From assembly GCA_034670405.1 (NCBI GenBank), contig JAXDDX010000055.1, positions 1,452,501 to 1,516,500 on the forward strand: 64,000 nucleotides of DNA, written 5' to 3'. Positions 41,607 to 55,469 of this stretch are shown here, piece after piece; the stretch's first letter is position 1; each line of letters starts with the position of its first letter. The notes under the pieces are model-generated. The model had not been told where the DNA came from, made no database searches, and saw only the letters and a program-made list of their open reading frames with translations. A program made the translations under genes and the position numbers. Origin of the DNA: Hoplostethus atlanticus. Lineage: Eukaryota; Chordata; Actinopteri; Trachichthyiformes; Trachichthyidae.

Positions 41607-44600
41607 CGGGGGTGGTAATGGAACACTTAGGATCTGCAACGTGGCTGCGACGCCTCGGAGTTTAACGGGCGCTATTATTTTTAGATGGATGTGCATAGCC
41701 GTCAGTTCCGTCACGTTACGGATGAACGGGCCTATGGGCGATCGAAACTTTATTTATAATGTGACGGGAACTGGAATGGGAATCCAGAGTAACTCCTCCC
41801 ATCCTTCAACACGTCTCATACTGGGCTGTCGTCCGCTGCGAAGCCTGGCAGGCGGAAACAAGTTGCCCTAGTTGTCGTCCTTCAGCTGAACCCCCTACTG
41901 CAGGTCGCTCAAACCGTGCGCCATGGAGGGCCAAGAGTCTGCAGGTTCGAATCCCCTTTCACATACAAATCCCAGGATTTACACGAGGTATGAAACACGG
42001 GTCATTGCTGTGTTGGACCCATTCGGACCAAACTACTGTCCCGAGGTTATCCCAGGTCGTCGACCATTCAGACCAAGACCGCACAAGACCCGTGTCACCA
42101 TATTCACATCTGTATGCGTCACTGCGTGCACTGCCGGGCCGAACAAGTAACTGTGTGATATCGATCTTTTACCGTCCCGGTAATTTGCCGCTTTTATTTC
42201 TTCTTCCCCGCGAAGCTTTCTGATTTCAGGATCTTTCCAATTCTCCGTTGTTATTCGTTCTATTGGTTCGTTGTTGAAACGGTCCTTGTTGTGAACTGCC
42301 TCTGATCTTAACCAATGAGGTTCCCGTCCATTGCGTAACCCGTGTCCCCCCTGTTCCTGACACCGGTCATTCCCGGGTCGTTGCCCGTGTGAAAGGGGTA
42401 TAAGTGAGATCCCACAGATTCACCCTAATTCCCAAAATTAATTTCCAGTGTCGGGTATGGTCACTGGCGGGGAAACTTCTTCAAAACTTCAAAAAGTGAC
42501 GACATGGCTATGGTACGACATATGTTTGCCAGTAGCGTTTGCGCGCCAAGGGAGGTGTAATGACTGTCGAGGCCGAGCGACGGTTAGCGGTGTGAGGCGC
42601 CAGACAGTGTGGATGGTGTGGTGTGGATGTTAGGTATCGAGATGGCAGAGAAGCTGCGAATGAGGAAGCGTGTGTGAAATATGCAATGCATGCGTGTGTG
42701 TGTTGCGTATATGTTTTGTATATGTGAATAACCTTCTGTCTGCGTGCATGTACATATATATGTGTGTGTGTGTGTGTGGGGGTGTTGGGGCGGTAGCAAT
42801 CGCTATTTGGAGTCTCACTTTGCTGTGAAATGTGACAGCAGGAGGAGAGGAAGACGAAGTGGAGGAGCGAGAGCTGCGGCAGAGGAGCGACTGATGGGTA
42901 TTCTGAATAACAGAGGAGGCGATTCATCCTGGCGACGGTAGCGCAGACTAAGCGGGGGCCAAGGAGCGAAGAGTTCGCTACCCGGGTGTTAGATTCCACG
43001 CCGATGAAGGCGAACGGAGACGCGGGCTGCTCGGAAATTGGGGACGGGGGAACGCTACGGTAAATTATTCATCAAGTTCTGCTTTCGGGCTCGGGGCGCG
43101 TCGACGCACGAACGGGCCAGAACTTCCCCCTCTGCATCGGAACCGTGCTGCTTTGAAGCCGACTTGGCAGCAGTTAATGACGCAAAGATGCTTTATCTTG
43201 AAAAATGGGTCCGCTTGAATGTGTTTGCTCACCGCGACAGGGCGTTTATCGTGCCTCTAGGCGAGCCGATTGCTTTTCTCACTGCAGCTTCCAAAGACGT
43301 GGAGATATTACGCGGACGATAAGGAGGATCAGATTCTTGCCAGAGAGCTATTAAGTGATGGATTTCTCCCCGATGTGCAGCGACAACAGCAGAGGCAAAC
43401 AATGATCCCGTAGCTTGGATTTCACTTAATTCGATTGCGCCTCTCACTTTTCAAGACTTCAAGAGCGGAGATGCACCAGAGACAGAGATGACTCCGATAG
43501 CAAAACAGCCAGTGTTTATTATACAACAAATGGGAGAACTCCAGCGGGGACGATATCAAACGGGGGTTATACGATGCAATACATAAACCGCCTGCGCTGC
43601 TGTTGTTTGTCAACACTAAGACCTCTCTCCAAATTAAATGCTTGGCTTGCAAGACAAAGCGGCGAGACGCGTTGCACAGTTGTCGTCTCAGTAAGCGCGG
43701 TTGTTTTCTCAATTGCTCAAAGCGTGTTTGCTTTGGCGAGGGGGAAGACACATAACTCTCACAGGAGTGGAGAGCGCACTCGAGTGGCAGGGAGCAGCGG
43801 AAGTGAGAACGAGGGAGGGAGGGAGGCGGAGAGACAGAGGGGGCACGCCGAGACGTTTTCCAGCGCGAGGCCCGGTATTGAGATTCCCTCTCATGTCAGA
43901 TATGACTAACTAGCACAACACAATGCACTTTGGATCAGTCAACCTTGCTGGAAACCACAAAGAATATAACATCACAGTCAGAATACGCTCTGGCAGAGGA
44001 AACGGCAATCGACTAGAACGTTTCCAGGCTTTGTGCAGAAAAAAAAACGGGACGCTTGCTAGCCTAGAGGGAGCTTAAATGTGAAAGGTGACCGTTAACG
44101 GAAAGGTTGCCGGTTGAATCCCTAGTAGGGTTCGTCTGATATGGATTTTTCAAAGCCGATACCTCATGCATGCAGAGCTATTGCATTGCAGGCAACCCAG
44201 CAGTCTGACCTCAGCGATGAAATGTGCATTTTAGTAGTTGCCGGTAGCTGTAAACGGAGGATATGTTCACGTTGCTACAAATGAAAGAAAACAAGTCTCC
44301 TAAACCAAACGGCTTCTTTGAGCTTTGAAGTCGAAAGCTCAAAGCCCCGCCCTCTCCATCCGTCAAGGTCAAATCAGTCCCCGTCTCGGTAAACGCTGAG
44401 CCTCTGAGCGGTCGTACCCGTTTGCGTCGGCTGCTGGAGCTCGTTCAAAAGCACGCCCGCGCACTCCGACAGGATGCGAGGCAGCTTTTTTTTCCCGCTT
44501 TGCTGCATCCTCTGACGATGCAGTCGAGAGAGAGACGAACGTGAGAGGAGGAGGAGACGGGGTGTGTGGGGGCGGATTGGGGAGAGATGAAGGCTGCATA

Positions 44601-45408
44601 AAAAGGTAAAGGCTAATTCATTTGAGGCAGCTTGTTTCTCCCAGGACAGCCAACATCTGTTTCTGTATTCTCTCAACCTCTTCTTCAGACAGGAGGAAGG
44701 CCTCAGCAAAGTGACCCCCCCCCTCCTTATTTCACTGAAGTTTCCCCCTACTCTCCTACATACCAACACAAGCACACATACCACCACCTCACCTCCTCTT
44801 CTCTCTTTCTCTCCCCCTCCTTCCCCCCCCCACCCCTCACCTGACCTTTCCCCAATCAAAAGGTTTATGCTGTGGTTTCAATTAACTGGGAGAGTGTTTC
44901 ATCATCTCGGGGACTGGCGCGCTCACCGGCCCCCTTAATGAAATGCCTCTTTTCACACTTCTTAATTACTTTTGTTCCAGCCCTCCCTCGCTCTTTCTCT
45001 TGTTCCTGTTCTGGGGCGGCATGAATAATGCACCGCTGGTAACTTTGGACTCGTCTAATGATGTATTTGGCTGCAACAGGTCCCCTTTATAGTGCAACTA
45101 CGCCGACAAAATAGCTCACCTAATCACTTAGGGTGGACAAAGTAGCCACATAATCAACCGCGCGGAAGGGGCAACCCAGCTAATCAACTGGCGAGACAAC
45201 ATCACCGAGGCGGGTGAAAACTCAGCATCCGCTCAGTGATTTAGTCTACACGGTCTTGGGTGTGATGTGTCAGTGCAGAAGAGAAAGGGTTGATGTTTGG
45301 CTAGTTATGAAAAGATGAGGGGGCATGCTGTGTGTGTGGATATGGGCATGTACACCTTCAAACTAGGGTGGTATTTCAGACAGTCCTGACCACAGCTAGC
45401 ATTATTAC

Positions 45409-45441
<33 letters not shown>

Positions 45442-46870
45442 CATCATTTTATTATCATTATTATATCATAATTTTATTATTATTATTATTATTATCAGTA
45501 TTATTATTATTATTATTATCAATATTGTCATTATTATTATTATCATTATTATTATTTATTTTATTATTATTTATTTATTTTTATAGCAGATGTCTGGTGT
45601 GGGAGGATTTTCAGTCTGTAAAACCTGCTATGAAACCTGCCTAAGAGCTGCTAACCCAGCTAAAAGAGTTACATTATTATGGGTTTCAATGGAGACCTAT
45701 AGTTTCCAATTCTACATTCTGTTTAAAATCTCAGGGGAAACACTTTGATATTGACGAACGGCACAAAATATCCACCGCTTCAATCCAGTATCGTCCTTCA
45801 AAAACCCATATCGGTCAAACCCTATTGTAATCACGTGCCCCAGAAACATATGTTAGGTCTTGATCTCTTTCTGTCTGTCGCTCTTTTTCTTTTTCTTCTC
45901 TCTCTCTCTCGCTCTCTCTCACACACACACACACACAAACAAAAAGATTAATCACTGCCTACAGCGAGGTCTGGACCGGTCCCGGCGATGACCTCTCTCT
46001 CTGTTTGACAACAGATCGGGGCTGGGATACACATGTAATCTCCCATATCTTCCTCTGCCATCACCGCCGGAGGGAAGCTGCCCTCGCACCGCACATTCTC
46101 CGCAGATGACCACGAGACAAACAAACAAAAGGAGAAGAGAGTTTAAGAGCCCCCGGGGTCTCACCTCTGATGCTCACCGAGGAGGATAAGTGATAAATGT
46201 GCTTTAAAAGTCAATGTGGGTTCTGCATTAGTGATTAAGCTTATTAGCCATGCACCTCGCTGTCTCTACTCGCTCTATGTGTTGAGCTAATAAACATCTA
46301 AACATGATTTGTTTGTCTGTGCATAGGAAATGCTGAGTGCTCACACACACACACACACACACAGACACACACATTTCAACCGGGCATGACATTTAGGCCT
46401 ATAACGATAATTGCTTTCTCTGGATTCAGAACTCCGAGGGGGTGTTGTTCCCGCATTGTGTAACGGTGTAATTGTAACCACTACAGATTCATAGTCTCAG
46501 CTTGCTAGCTTTGGCTTTCCCCCCCCCCATTGAAACCCAGCGAATGGGAAACATTAATTCTAATCCTCCGAGCTCATCTGCTCTTCCTTGACTTCAACAC
46601 CGATAAAAAAAGAAAAAAAAGAAAAAAAAGAGACAAAATCGGCTTACCTCGAAAAAAGTGCAGCAATTAATTGTGATCTGGTTTAATGAGAGCCCACTTT
46701 GCTGTGCTAATGTGGCTAATTAACAGCCAAACAGGAAGTAGTATTGACTTGGAGTGCCTGCCACAAGATGTTGATGAGAGTGCTGATGTGTAAATAGCGC
46801 ATAAGGGCGCTGAAAGTGCAGGCAAATTCCACCAGACACCATCAGACAGACGGACAGACACACACTCAGG

Positions 46871-46919
<49 letters not shown>

Positions 46920-47020
46920 TTCCACACATACAAGTACAGACATACTTGATCTGGGTGCTGCATACTGATTTTGTTTTGTGACTGCCGCTTGTCACTGCTT
47001 TACTCCAGTCAAAAAAAAGT

Positions 47021-47052
<32 letters not shown>

Positions 47053-48357
47053 GCACACAGTTGCCACATTCTCCTGTATTTTCCCCATGATGAGGCTGAT
47101 ATGCTCTTTAGTATGACAACGGGACACCTGTCTACCTCAGTGTCCCATAACCTGCCAGTGGGGGTTGTGTCAGCACAACCTTGACGGCCCATCATCATCG
47201 TGGGCTGACAACACTAGATTTTGCACAAACCGCCACCTTCTTTTCCCATTTTTATTCCGGTTTCGACATGACACATCTAAAACTAGCCGATCGGTGTTTG
47301 CACCACACTGGCGAAACAGGGAATCTATCCATCTTCTGTGCATAGTTGACATGACCTACATTGTACGCTCGTCAGCTGCAATGCTACAAAATGCGTACAA
47401 GGTTACAGCGCAGACACAGATGCAGTATTGTGGCCTCAGAGACGGGTGGCTCAGCGGAGTTGCAGCACAGTACAATGCAATGGACTAGATCGCTGGCTCT
47501 CCATCCTGGTCTCCATTCCAGCCGTTGACGATCGGCACAAAATATCAGCCGGAATGGATCTAAAGGATGACATCTTCTGAGGCGACTCATTTCCAGTGTC
47601 AGTTTTTGTCTTCCGCTTCAGGGTTGAGGGTTAATAAGGGAGGAGGAGGGGGGGGTTATTTGACAGACGGCGGGCCTACCTTTCGACGGTTCTGTGCGCT
47701 TGGGCAGATCCAACGTGTCATAGTTTTTGTCATTCTCGCCGTTTTTCCTGCCTGGGTGGAGGAGAGAGGCGGGGAGATGATGTCAGTGTCATACGTCGAG
47801 ACAGCTGGAGCTCAACTGACAATGCACTAGACACTATGGTTAGAGCAATACGGGTTTGGTGAAGGTCAAAAGACAATACCAATATTGGATTGATATTGAG
47901 TAGCTTGACTATTTCCACGCCCCCCAAAAAAATCAATGATTCAGTGTTTCCCCCAGAATTTCCAGAAGCCTCTGAAACAGCATTTAGACCTTCCTAGGAC
48001 ACTTAAACTCTCCACTGAAAGTCAGACTGATGAAATTTTAATCCTTAAGGCAGCGTGAGGCAGGTTTTATCACTGAAGCTGTCGAGTAAGCAAAGGGAGG
48101 AACCTCCATCACACACACATTGACTGGCCGATATCTGATTTTTAATAAAAGGACAATATCTGTCAAAGACATTGGCAAAGCGATATATTGATTTAACCCT
48201 TCTCGAGACCATCGCATCACACACACACATGCAAGCGCACACAAATATGAATGCTACACACAATCCAGAGGGCTAGAAGTGCGAGACGGTCAAACACACA
48301 CACATGTACATTGGCCACATATAGATACTGATAAGTGTGTTTGCAGAGATGAATTGG

Positions 48358-48410
<53 letters not shown>

Positions 48411-50369
48411 TGACTGTAAAATAACCACTACTGCACATCAGCTCTACAAATCCTCTTTTCCACACACACAGTGCTTCCGCAGCTTGAATAATGCAGTGGA
48501 AGGGGGAAATGGACTGGGGTGTGGTGGCTACAGCGCAACTAGCTAATGAACATCTCTCATGCACATGGATGGACGTGCCCGTGGGACACTGTCTGCTTTC
48601 CCCACGGGCACGTCCAGATAGATGCTAAGACGGAACCGAAGCGACTGCTCGAGGGGTCGGGGAGGGAAGACTTATATTTCCCTTCAGCAAACAAGCTACA
48701 GGAAACCAGCTGATACATTTAGGATTAGACCAATAGGGCAGATATTAGCTTCTTTTTTATCTGTGAATACCTCTGATATGATGGATAAGACAGTTTTCTG
48801 ATTATTTATTGTATAATTGATCAAAACCACTGGTTGTCTCTGTTTCAATGGAGAGTTTTAGTGCTCTATGGTCTAAATGCTGTTTCAGAGGCTTTTCCAC
48901 CTTGACAAGAAAGAAATCATTTCACGTGGTCATGAAAATTGCCAAATTTAAAGGTATTGAATAGTGGCACAATAGTGGCAGCTTCAATACAAGATATTTG
49001 TATCAGTGTCGACCTTCAAAAATACATATCGGTCGAATCCTAGCCTAAATACACGGCGCTAACAAGAGCCGAGAGCAGAGCTTGACAATTGTGCCCGAAC
49101 CCGACATGAACGGATCGGAGCTGATGGGCTTAGGGTTGGCATTGAGTTCAAATGCATTGGTGAAAGTAGTGTCCATGGCTAATGGCTAATGGCTAATTTA
49201 TCATTAGCCATTAAAATTAGACTGACTTGGGGTAAAAGAAACATAAAATCAAAAAAACTAAACCCTTTGGGCTTTGGGCCGAAGTTGTTTGGGTCTTTGA
49301 TTTGATTTGTCAAGCTCCTGTCTACAGCCTAAGAGACTTACCTGGTTGGCCAAGCGCTCCCTTAACCCTTCCCCTATGTGAATGGGCTGAGGAATGACTA
49401 GTACAACCAAACTGTGAGGACTGGAAGTCGATAACACTCTACATATCGCTACACTAGGTGTGGTGAAGGAGTGCATGGAATGGAGTGGAAACCCTCAATT
49501 TCTGAAGTCCTTGGAACTGTCTTAGTTTTTTTGGAGGACACCCAAAACAACTTCTAACTATATTCTACAGCCAGGGGGGAGGTGGAGGGGGTGAGGTGGT
49601 GGGGGAGTCAGAGGAGGAGAGAGAGAGAAACACTCACCTTGATTAAACCATTCCTCTATAGTTAGCCAAGGAAGCAGCAGCAATGCCAAGCAGGGAGAAG
49701 AGAGAAGAGGCATGGTGAAAAAGGTGTGTGTGTGTGTGGGTAAAGAAGCTGACAGAGTTATACATGTGAACAGTTTTTTTTTTTAAAAACAAAAAAAAGG
49801 AGGCATCTTTTATTAAATAGGGAAGGGGAAGGAAGGAGAGGAAGTAATACGACGCAAGCGGGAGAAAAGGGAAACGGGTGAAGAGGGAAAAGGAAAGAGA
49901 GAAAGGCAAAGAGGGGGAAAGTGGGGCCGCGAAGGAGTGACGTACACACAGGAAAGAAAGAAAGAAGTCACAGTGAAACATACAGAACAACAGGACATGC
50001 CGCCAGCCGTTTGTGTAAATGCTTCATTAAAAACACGGTGTGGGAAGAACAGAAATGTGCTTGGAGAGATGAAAATAATAGCCAAGAATCAGCCATGTTC
50101 ATTAGCTAAAACAAAGCCGGAGCCCCGAAGCGCGTGTTGATCATACCGGTACTTCATACCGGCGGTGGCGTTAAACTAAGGGGCAAACGTAGCCTACTTA
50201 AGGTAACAAATTGCTCGGGAGACTAAGTGTATTTCCAATACAGTGCTGCTTAACTACCTGCCTCCACTCTCTCTCGTAGAGGCGTTTTAATGTTTTTAAA
50301 CCAGGGCCTCCATCTTTCAGAGTGCACCTTCAGGGCCCGCAACAGCTAAACACATCTCATTACTCAAGA

Positions 50370-50423
<54 letters not shown>

Positions 50424-53400
50424 AAGCATTGGAGTGGTTAATTGGTTTCTTTATAAATCTGTATACGTGTTGCGCTGCTGCGACGGGATTCGCCAGGGGG
50501 GGGGGGTCGTTAGAGGTCAAGGGTCACTGGCTGCGCGGGGTCACACCTCATTGGCTGACAGATTAATGGCAGCCATTACTGTTGTACGGCGGAGAGATAA
50601 CGGTGTCATTTAGCTAATAGCCCGGGAGACTGCTGATTAAGAGATTGCTCACAACGCGTACCAACGGCACATCTGTTTAGCGGAGTCAATAAAGGCAGTG
50701 GTGTCAGAAAGCTCCTGACAATCGCAGATGGCGCCATCACGGAGGTCCACCGGAGAACTGATGGCGCACAGATAACGGCTAGACATGTAACAACTTGGCT
50801 AGACAATGAGAGATATCTAAAAAAAGAAAAAGGGTGGATCCATTATCATGTCTGGGTCCAAATTTAGGTCGCTGTGACGCAGCGAGACTCCAAAACACTA
50901 CGAGATATAGCTTGAAACGTGAAAATAGTTGGTTCAGGGCTTTGTTTCAGTAGCTAAACACCCAGAAAAGCTACTACTATTAATGTCCGTACGGACCTAC
51001 CAGCCACGTAATGTTAAATTGTGCACAACCGATGTGATAGCGACCGGGCACTATGGTTAGATAGCTCTTTAGCAAGCTGACATGATCTAAACTGGAAGAA
51101 AAGAACAGACATTAACCATGGCATAAGCTGTTATCAGCCAACAACAGTGGACCACCAACATGGCCGCCAGAGGTCGCGTTACCTGAAAGCCCTGTATGTG
51201 GTTTCAGAAATACGGTCAAACTCGCCGTGGATTGTCATCGTTGAAAGTTATTCCCTTTCTGAAGATGCTTATGTACTTAATACCGTTTGAGGGGAATGTA
51301 CTCATCTGTCTGTTTGAAATACTGAGTAGTGATTTATTTTTTTTCCAGAATGGATTTATAGCATTTTAGAATGACGTCGATTTAAGTACGGTTGACAGCA
51401 ATCAGTACTTGGTAACACAAAACAATAGAGACGCTGATAATAAAAAAAAGTAAACATTGATAAATTGAAGACACGAGCTACATGCGGGATACGTTTTGAT
51501 CAAACATTTGTCTTCTGTCTCGATGACCTAATGGGCAAACACTGTGTTCGCTGTCAACAGGAGCTGGATATTGGCTGCCGCTGATAAGAGCAAATTTAAG
51601 GACAGGGAGTGTCATCTCTGGAGCGAAATGGTTTTATTAAATGCATCTGGTCTCTAAACAATTCATTTCCGTTTTCCGCAGATTTTATAGAAGGAAAAAA
51701 AGGAGGTCAACAGTAACGCTACTAGGTGTATGGAAAATGACATGTACCTCCGCCAAAATGCTATATCCGTTTGGGGGGGAAAAATCATTACCTGAAAATC
51801 ATCATTCAATATCCCTACACTAGGACGCACCCAGTCTGTAGAAGTGTTATTATTTGTCAACCAACGACTGAAGTTGCCTATTATGCCTTCAATCATTTAG
51901 AGTAGGTGTGGTAGAATGAAATCCTCCCGATCTGAGGAGACTGTGGTGGTCATTTTATTCGTTCGCCCCCTCTTTGTTCCCTCCTCACCTTTGGCCTTCT
52001 TGCCTCCGAAGCAGCCGGCGTCGTCCTTCTTCTTCCGCTGTGGTCCCGCTGAGCCCGGGGCCTGCGGCGCCGATGGGTCCTGGAACTTCTCGGCGCCCGG
52101 CACCTCTTTGTGGACGTGGTAGGACAGGTTCCTCATGATGCAAACGCAGTTCTCCACGGACTGGAAGGTAAGGGAGATGAGGAGGATGTCATCTAGCGCA
52201 ATGCGTTCATAGGTGAATGCTTTTGTGTCAGTACTTGAGATTGGTTAGGTCCTACCTTGTTGTCCATGTCTTTCTTCCCGACGGCTGATTGGAGGGCGTG
52301 GAGCAGGGCGTCCACCAACCCCTCGCACTCCCTCAGTCTGCGCCGAGCCTCTGCCCCGTCTGAGCTCACGTTTCTGGGGAGAAAAGTCAAGACGCATGCT
52401 GTCAAGCGAGCATGAGAGAGGCATATAATACAGCGGAGAATCAACCAGGTATAACTACAATGTTGACAGTGCGCAGCTGCTCTGAACTAGTTGTGAAACC
52501 TGCAGAATGTGGAATGAATGTCAGCTCCACTTTCACAGCTGCACTAGTACACTCGTCTTGAGAGGATTCGCAGCACAGCTCTGCAGCAGCAGCAGCTGTG
52601 GTTTCTGCAACTGAAGATGTCTGAGTTTTCAAAAAAATCTAATCTCCACCCTAGTTTTAACACTGATTTGAGGAAGCTATTCTTAGCAGCGCTGACACGG
52701 TATTTGAGAGCGGGTGGTGATGGGGAGATGATATTTTTTTTTAAATTTAATGTTGACTGGTTGTCAGAGTAAAGAGTAAAGAGTATACCATGTATTAGGG
52801 TGCAACTGATATTTGGAGGCTGATATTCAATAAATTCATGACAAAAATAAAATTTAAAAAATCCAAGTATTCATTGTTTCCTGAAACACCGACCTTCTGA
52901 AACAGCGTTTAGACCATGGGACACCAAAACTCTCCATTACAAAAATATATATATATATAAATGATCAAAATGTCACATCAGAATTGATTTGGTGTAATGG
53001 CTTCTCAGAGGAACAGGATAATACGAGTATAATATTGATTATGTAATCAAACAAACTGCATCGTACATCAATATTGGCAGACTAATATATCAGTCTAACA
53101 CAACCATGAATGTTTTTGTGACCTTTATCATCCTATCCTCCCCGTCTGTCTCACATGTTCAATGTAATAAAGCAAAACAGCCTCGAAAAGAATCTGGAAA
53201 ACGATGAAGACAAATTAAATTTTTTCAACAAAGGGAAATGCCGTCCCCGTTACATCAGCCGGCGCCCTGAGCACCCGGCAGCAGATCTGGTGCTGTCTCA
53301 GTCTGACTGGCGGTGAGAAGCAGGGCTTTAAAGAGGGTTAAGGGAAAGCGGGGACTCCCCGCTTCCCACCAGGGACTTCATTTATGAGGGCTTCCAACCC

Positions 53401-55320
53401 GCGTAATCCCATTAGCCGACCCCCAGCTAGTCCCGTAGGAAAGTGGCAGATTTGCGGAGGTGACGGCGGGCCCGGCGGAGCTGGAAGTGCTTCATAATAC
53501 TGCGTGGATTGAAACACATACCGCATCCGCCATGGCGCCTACTGTATGTATGGTTTTAGCTCAACAAAGACACACACACACACACACACACACCATCTCA
53601 TCATCTTGGCCAGTGTGTGTGTGTATTTCTGCCATTCATCTTAGCTAGCAGGAGGAGGACCGAGGAGCCGTTACGCACTTTGTGCTAATTAAAACTAATC
53701 TTTGGTAGAGACTAGGCGGACAGCACCAGCCATCTGGACCTGCTGCTCCCTCTCATAAAGCAACCCATCCGTCTTCAGACGGCGGAAAATGGCCGCCACC
53801 TCGCCCCTGTAAACGGATCCGGAGGAGCGCCGGCCTCGGATTTATTTGACAAGCGTGTGTTCGGGGAAAGACAGACTGAGTGGTTTTTTATTGTCAGCTG
53901 TTTCATTTCCGAGAGTCTTTCTGGGGAGCAGTTGTGGCGGCGGGAAGGTTTAACGATGATGCATCTGTCAGTGGGGGGGGCGCGGTGGGAAGGTGCTGCC
54001 GTCTCTGGACGGGTGATCCCAGTTGGACTCAAACATCCTGGTTTGTGTTATGTCGTTCATGATGTTGACTAGTATAAATAAAGACACCTCTGATTGGTAA
54101 GAATTAAGAACGTTGTAATGCTAAGATGCACCGAGAGCTTCAGTTATTTGCAGCTGGATGGCCAGTAGATGACTTCCACAAATCATGACACAATCTCATA
54201 ATCCATAGACCTGTTAGTACAATGCAGGATATCCATGTGATTAAGTATAATATATCGTATAGTATAGTAGTATAAGTATATCTTAAGTTAGTCTAGGTAA
54301 AATGTGCACGAGTTGTGTAAAAGCCAAGATTGACCTACGTGTACAGCTCGATGCTCTGAGATTTTTTTAAATTGGAGCCATTGCAAAAGTAATAAGAAGC
54401 CATTTCTCTTTCCATCGATAGCAGCAAATGGGTTTTCTTACCATAATACACTGAAAAACACCTGTTTTGAAGGCCAAGTGCTAAGGAAAACAACTGTTCA
54501 GATCATCACACAATGGCAAATTCAATTAGACCATTTTTGAGTACAGAAATACAACAGAACTGCATTTTAAAAGAATCCAGAACGTGGCCATTTTCCTATA
54601 TAGAACAATCAAACAAATCCAAGAAAATACATTTCGCCGTGACACTGCAAGGACTTGTATTATTAAAGTGGGAACAGACAATTCAGAATGAATCACCAGC
54701 GCTGTCAGACGACGTTCTTATCCTTCAGAGCAATCTAAATGGTTGGTGTTCGTTCTTCAGTCTCCTCCACGTTAACAAAGGCGGTGCTCTTCAGTGATGC
54801 TTTTAAGCACTTATAGCGCCTCGCACGTCCTCTCTTTCTGGTAATGGCAGAAAGAAAAATGGCCACCGTGGACCATCCATTTTTGCGATGGCTCCAATTC
54901 TGAAAATGTTGAGGTCATTAAAGCGTACACGTACACCAATTTTGGTGCTATTAGGCAAATCGGAACAATTTGGCCTGGTTTTGTCTCTTTTCAGCTGGAC
55001 CAGGCTGTTGGGGGGCCTATTTTTTCACTGATTTAAGCTGAACGGCTAAGTGCATGTACCTACGTGTATTTCAGTCTTTTTGGTGTCTGCACAAACACTG
55101 GATGTGTCTATTGTGTGTCCACTACATCAGATGAAGCATGGTGTGTGAAGGTCACTCGGAGTCATGTGGCCATACGAGGACAATAGAGCAGCTGGGAGGA
55201 ACAGAGTGGCGTAGGACAGCAGGACTGATGGAGACGGATGGAGATGGATGGAGACATGGATGACCTCTGCCATCGCCCTCCAAGGTCAATGGCAACACCA
55301 TAGGACCATATGTGTAGCAC

Positions 55321-55363
<43 letters not shown>

Positions 55364-55432
55364 GCACAACTGAATGCAAATCCACTTATTCTTTCAGCTT
55401 CTAAAAACACCCCCCACATCATGTATATATGG

Positions 55433-55469
<37 letters not shown>

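Larger units (their letters stand above)
30564..47679. other. large arvcf intron (17 kb)
   Basis: No coding exon was found. It holds (CA)n or (GT)n at about 33114-33172, 33545-33586, 36752-36800, 37661-37695, 39675-39740, 41563-41604 and 46881-46917, and (TC)n at 35459-35493. It also contains a SINE dimer (37081-37160), MITEs (38688, 41953, 44126 and 45364) and CpG-dense patches at about 34200-34360 and 42925-43330. Confidence 0.6.
47752..51988. other. arvcf intron
   Basis: It contains two family A copies, (CA)n at 48363-48407, a perfect hairpin (48570-48616), a short AT-rich foldback (49187-49213), pyrimidine/purine tracts at 49570-49930 and (TG)n at about 50373-50420. No exon was found. 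Confidence 0.6.

Noticed and set aside
48570..48616. MicroRNA precursor or Helitron end
   Set aside because: The stem of 16 bp is too short for a typical pre-miRNA, and the Helitron CTRRT signature is incomplete.
54513..54797. Open frame of 94 codons on the plus strand in an arvcf intron
   Set aside because: The sequence is not recognised, the composition looks AT-rich random, and there is no neighbouring exon.
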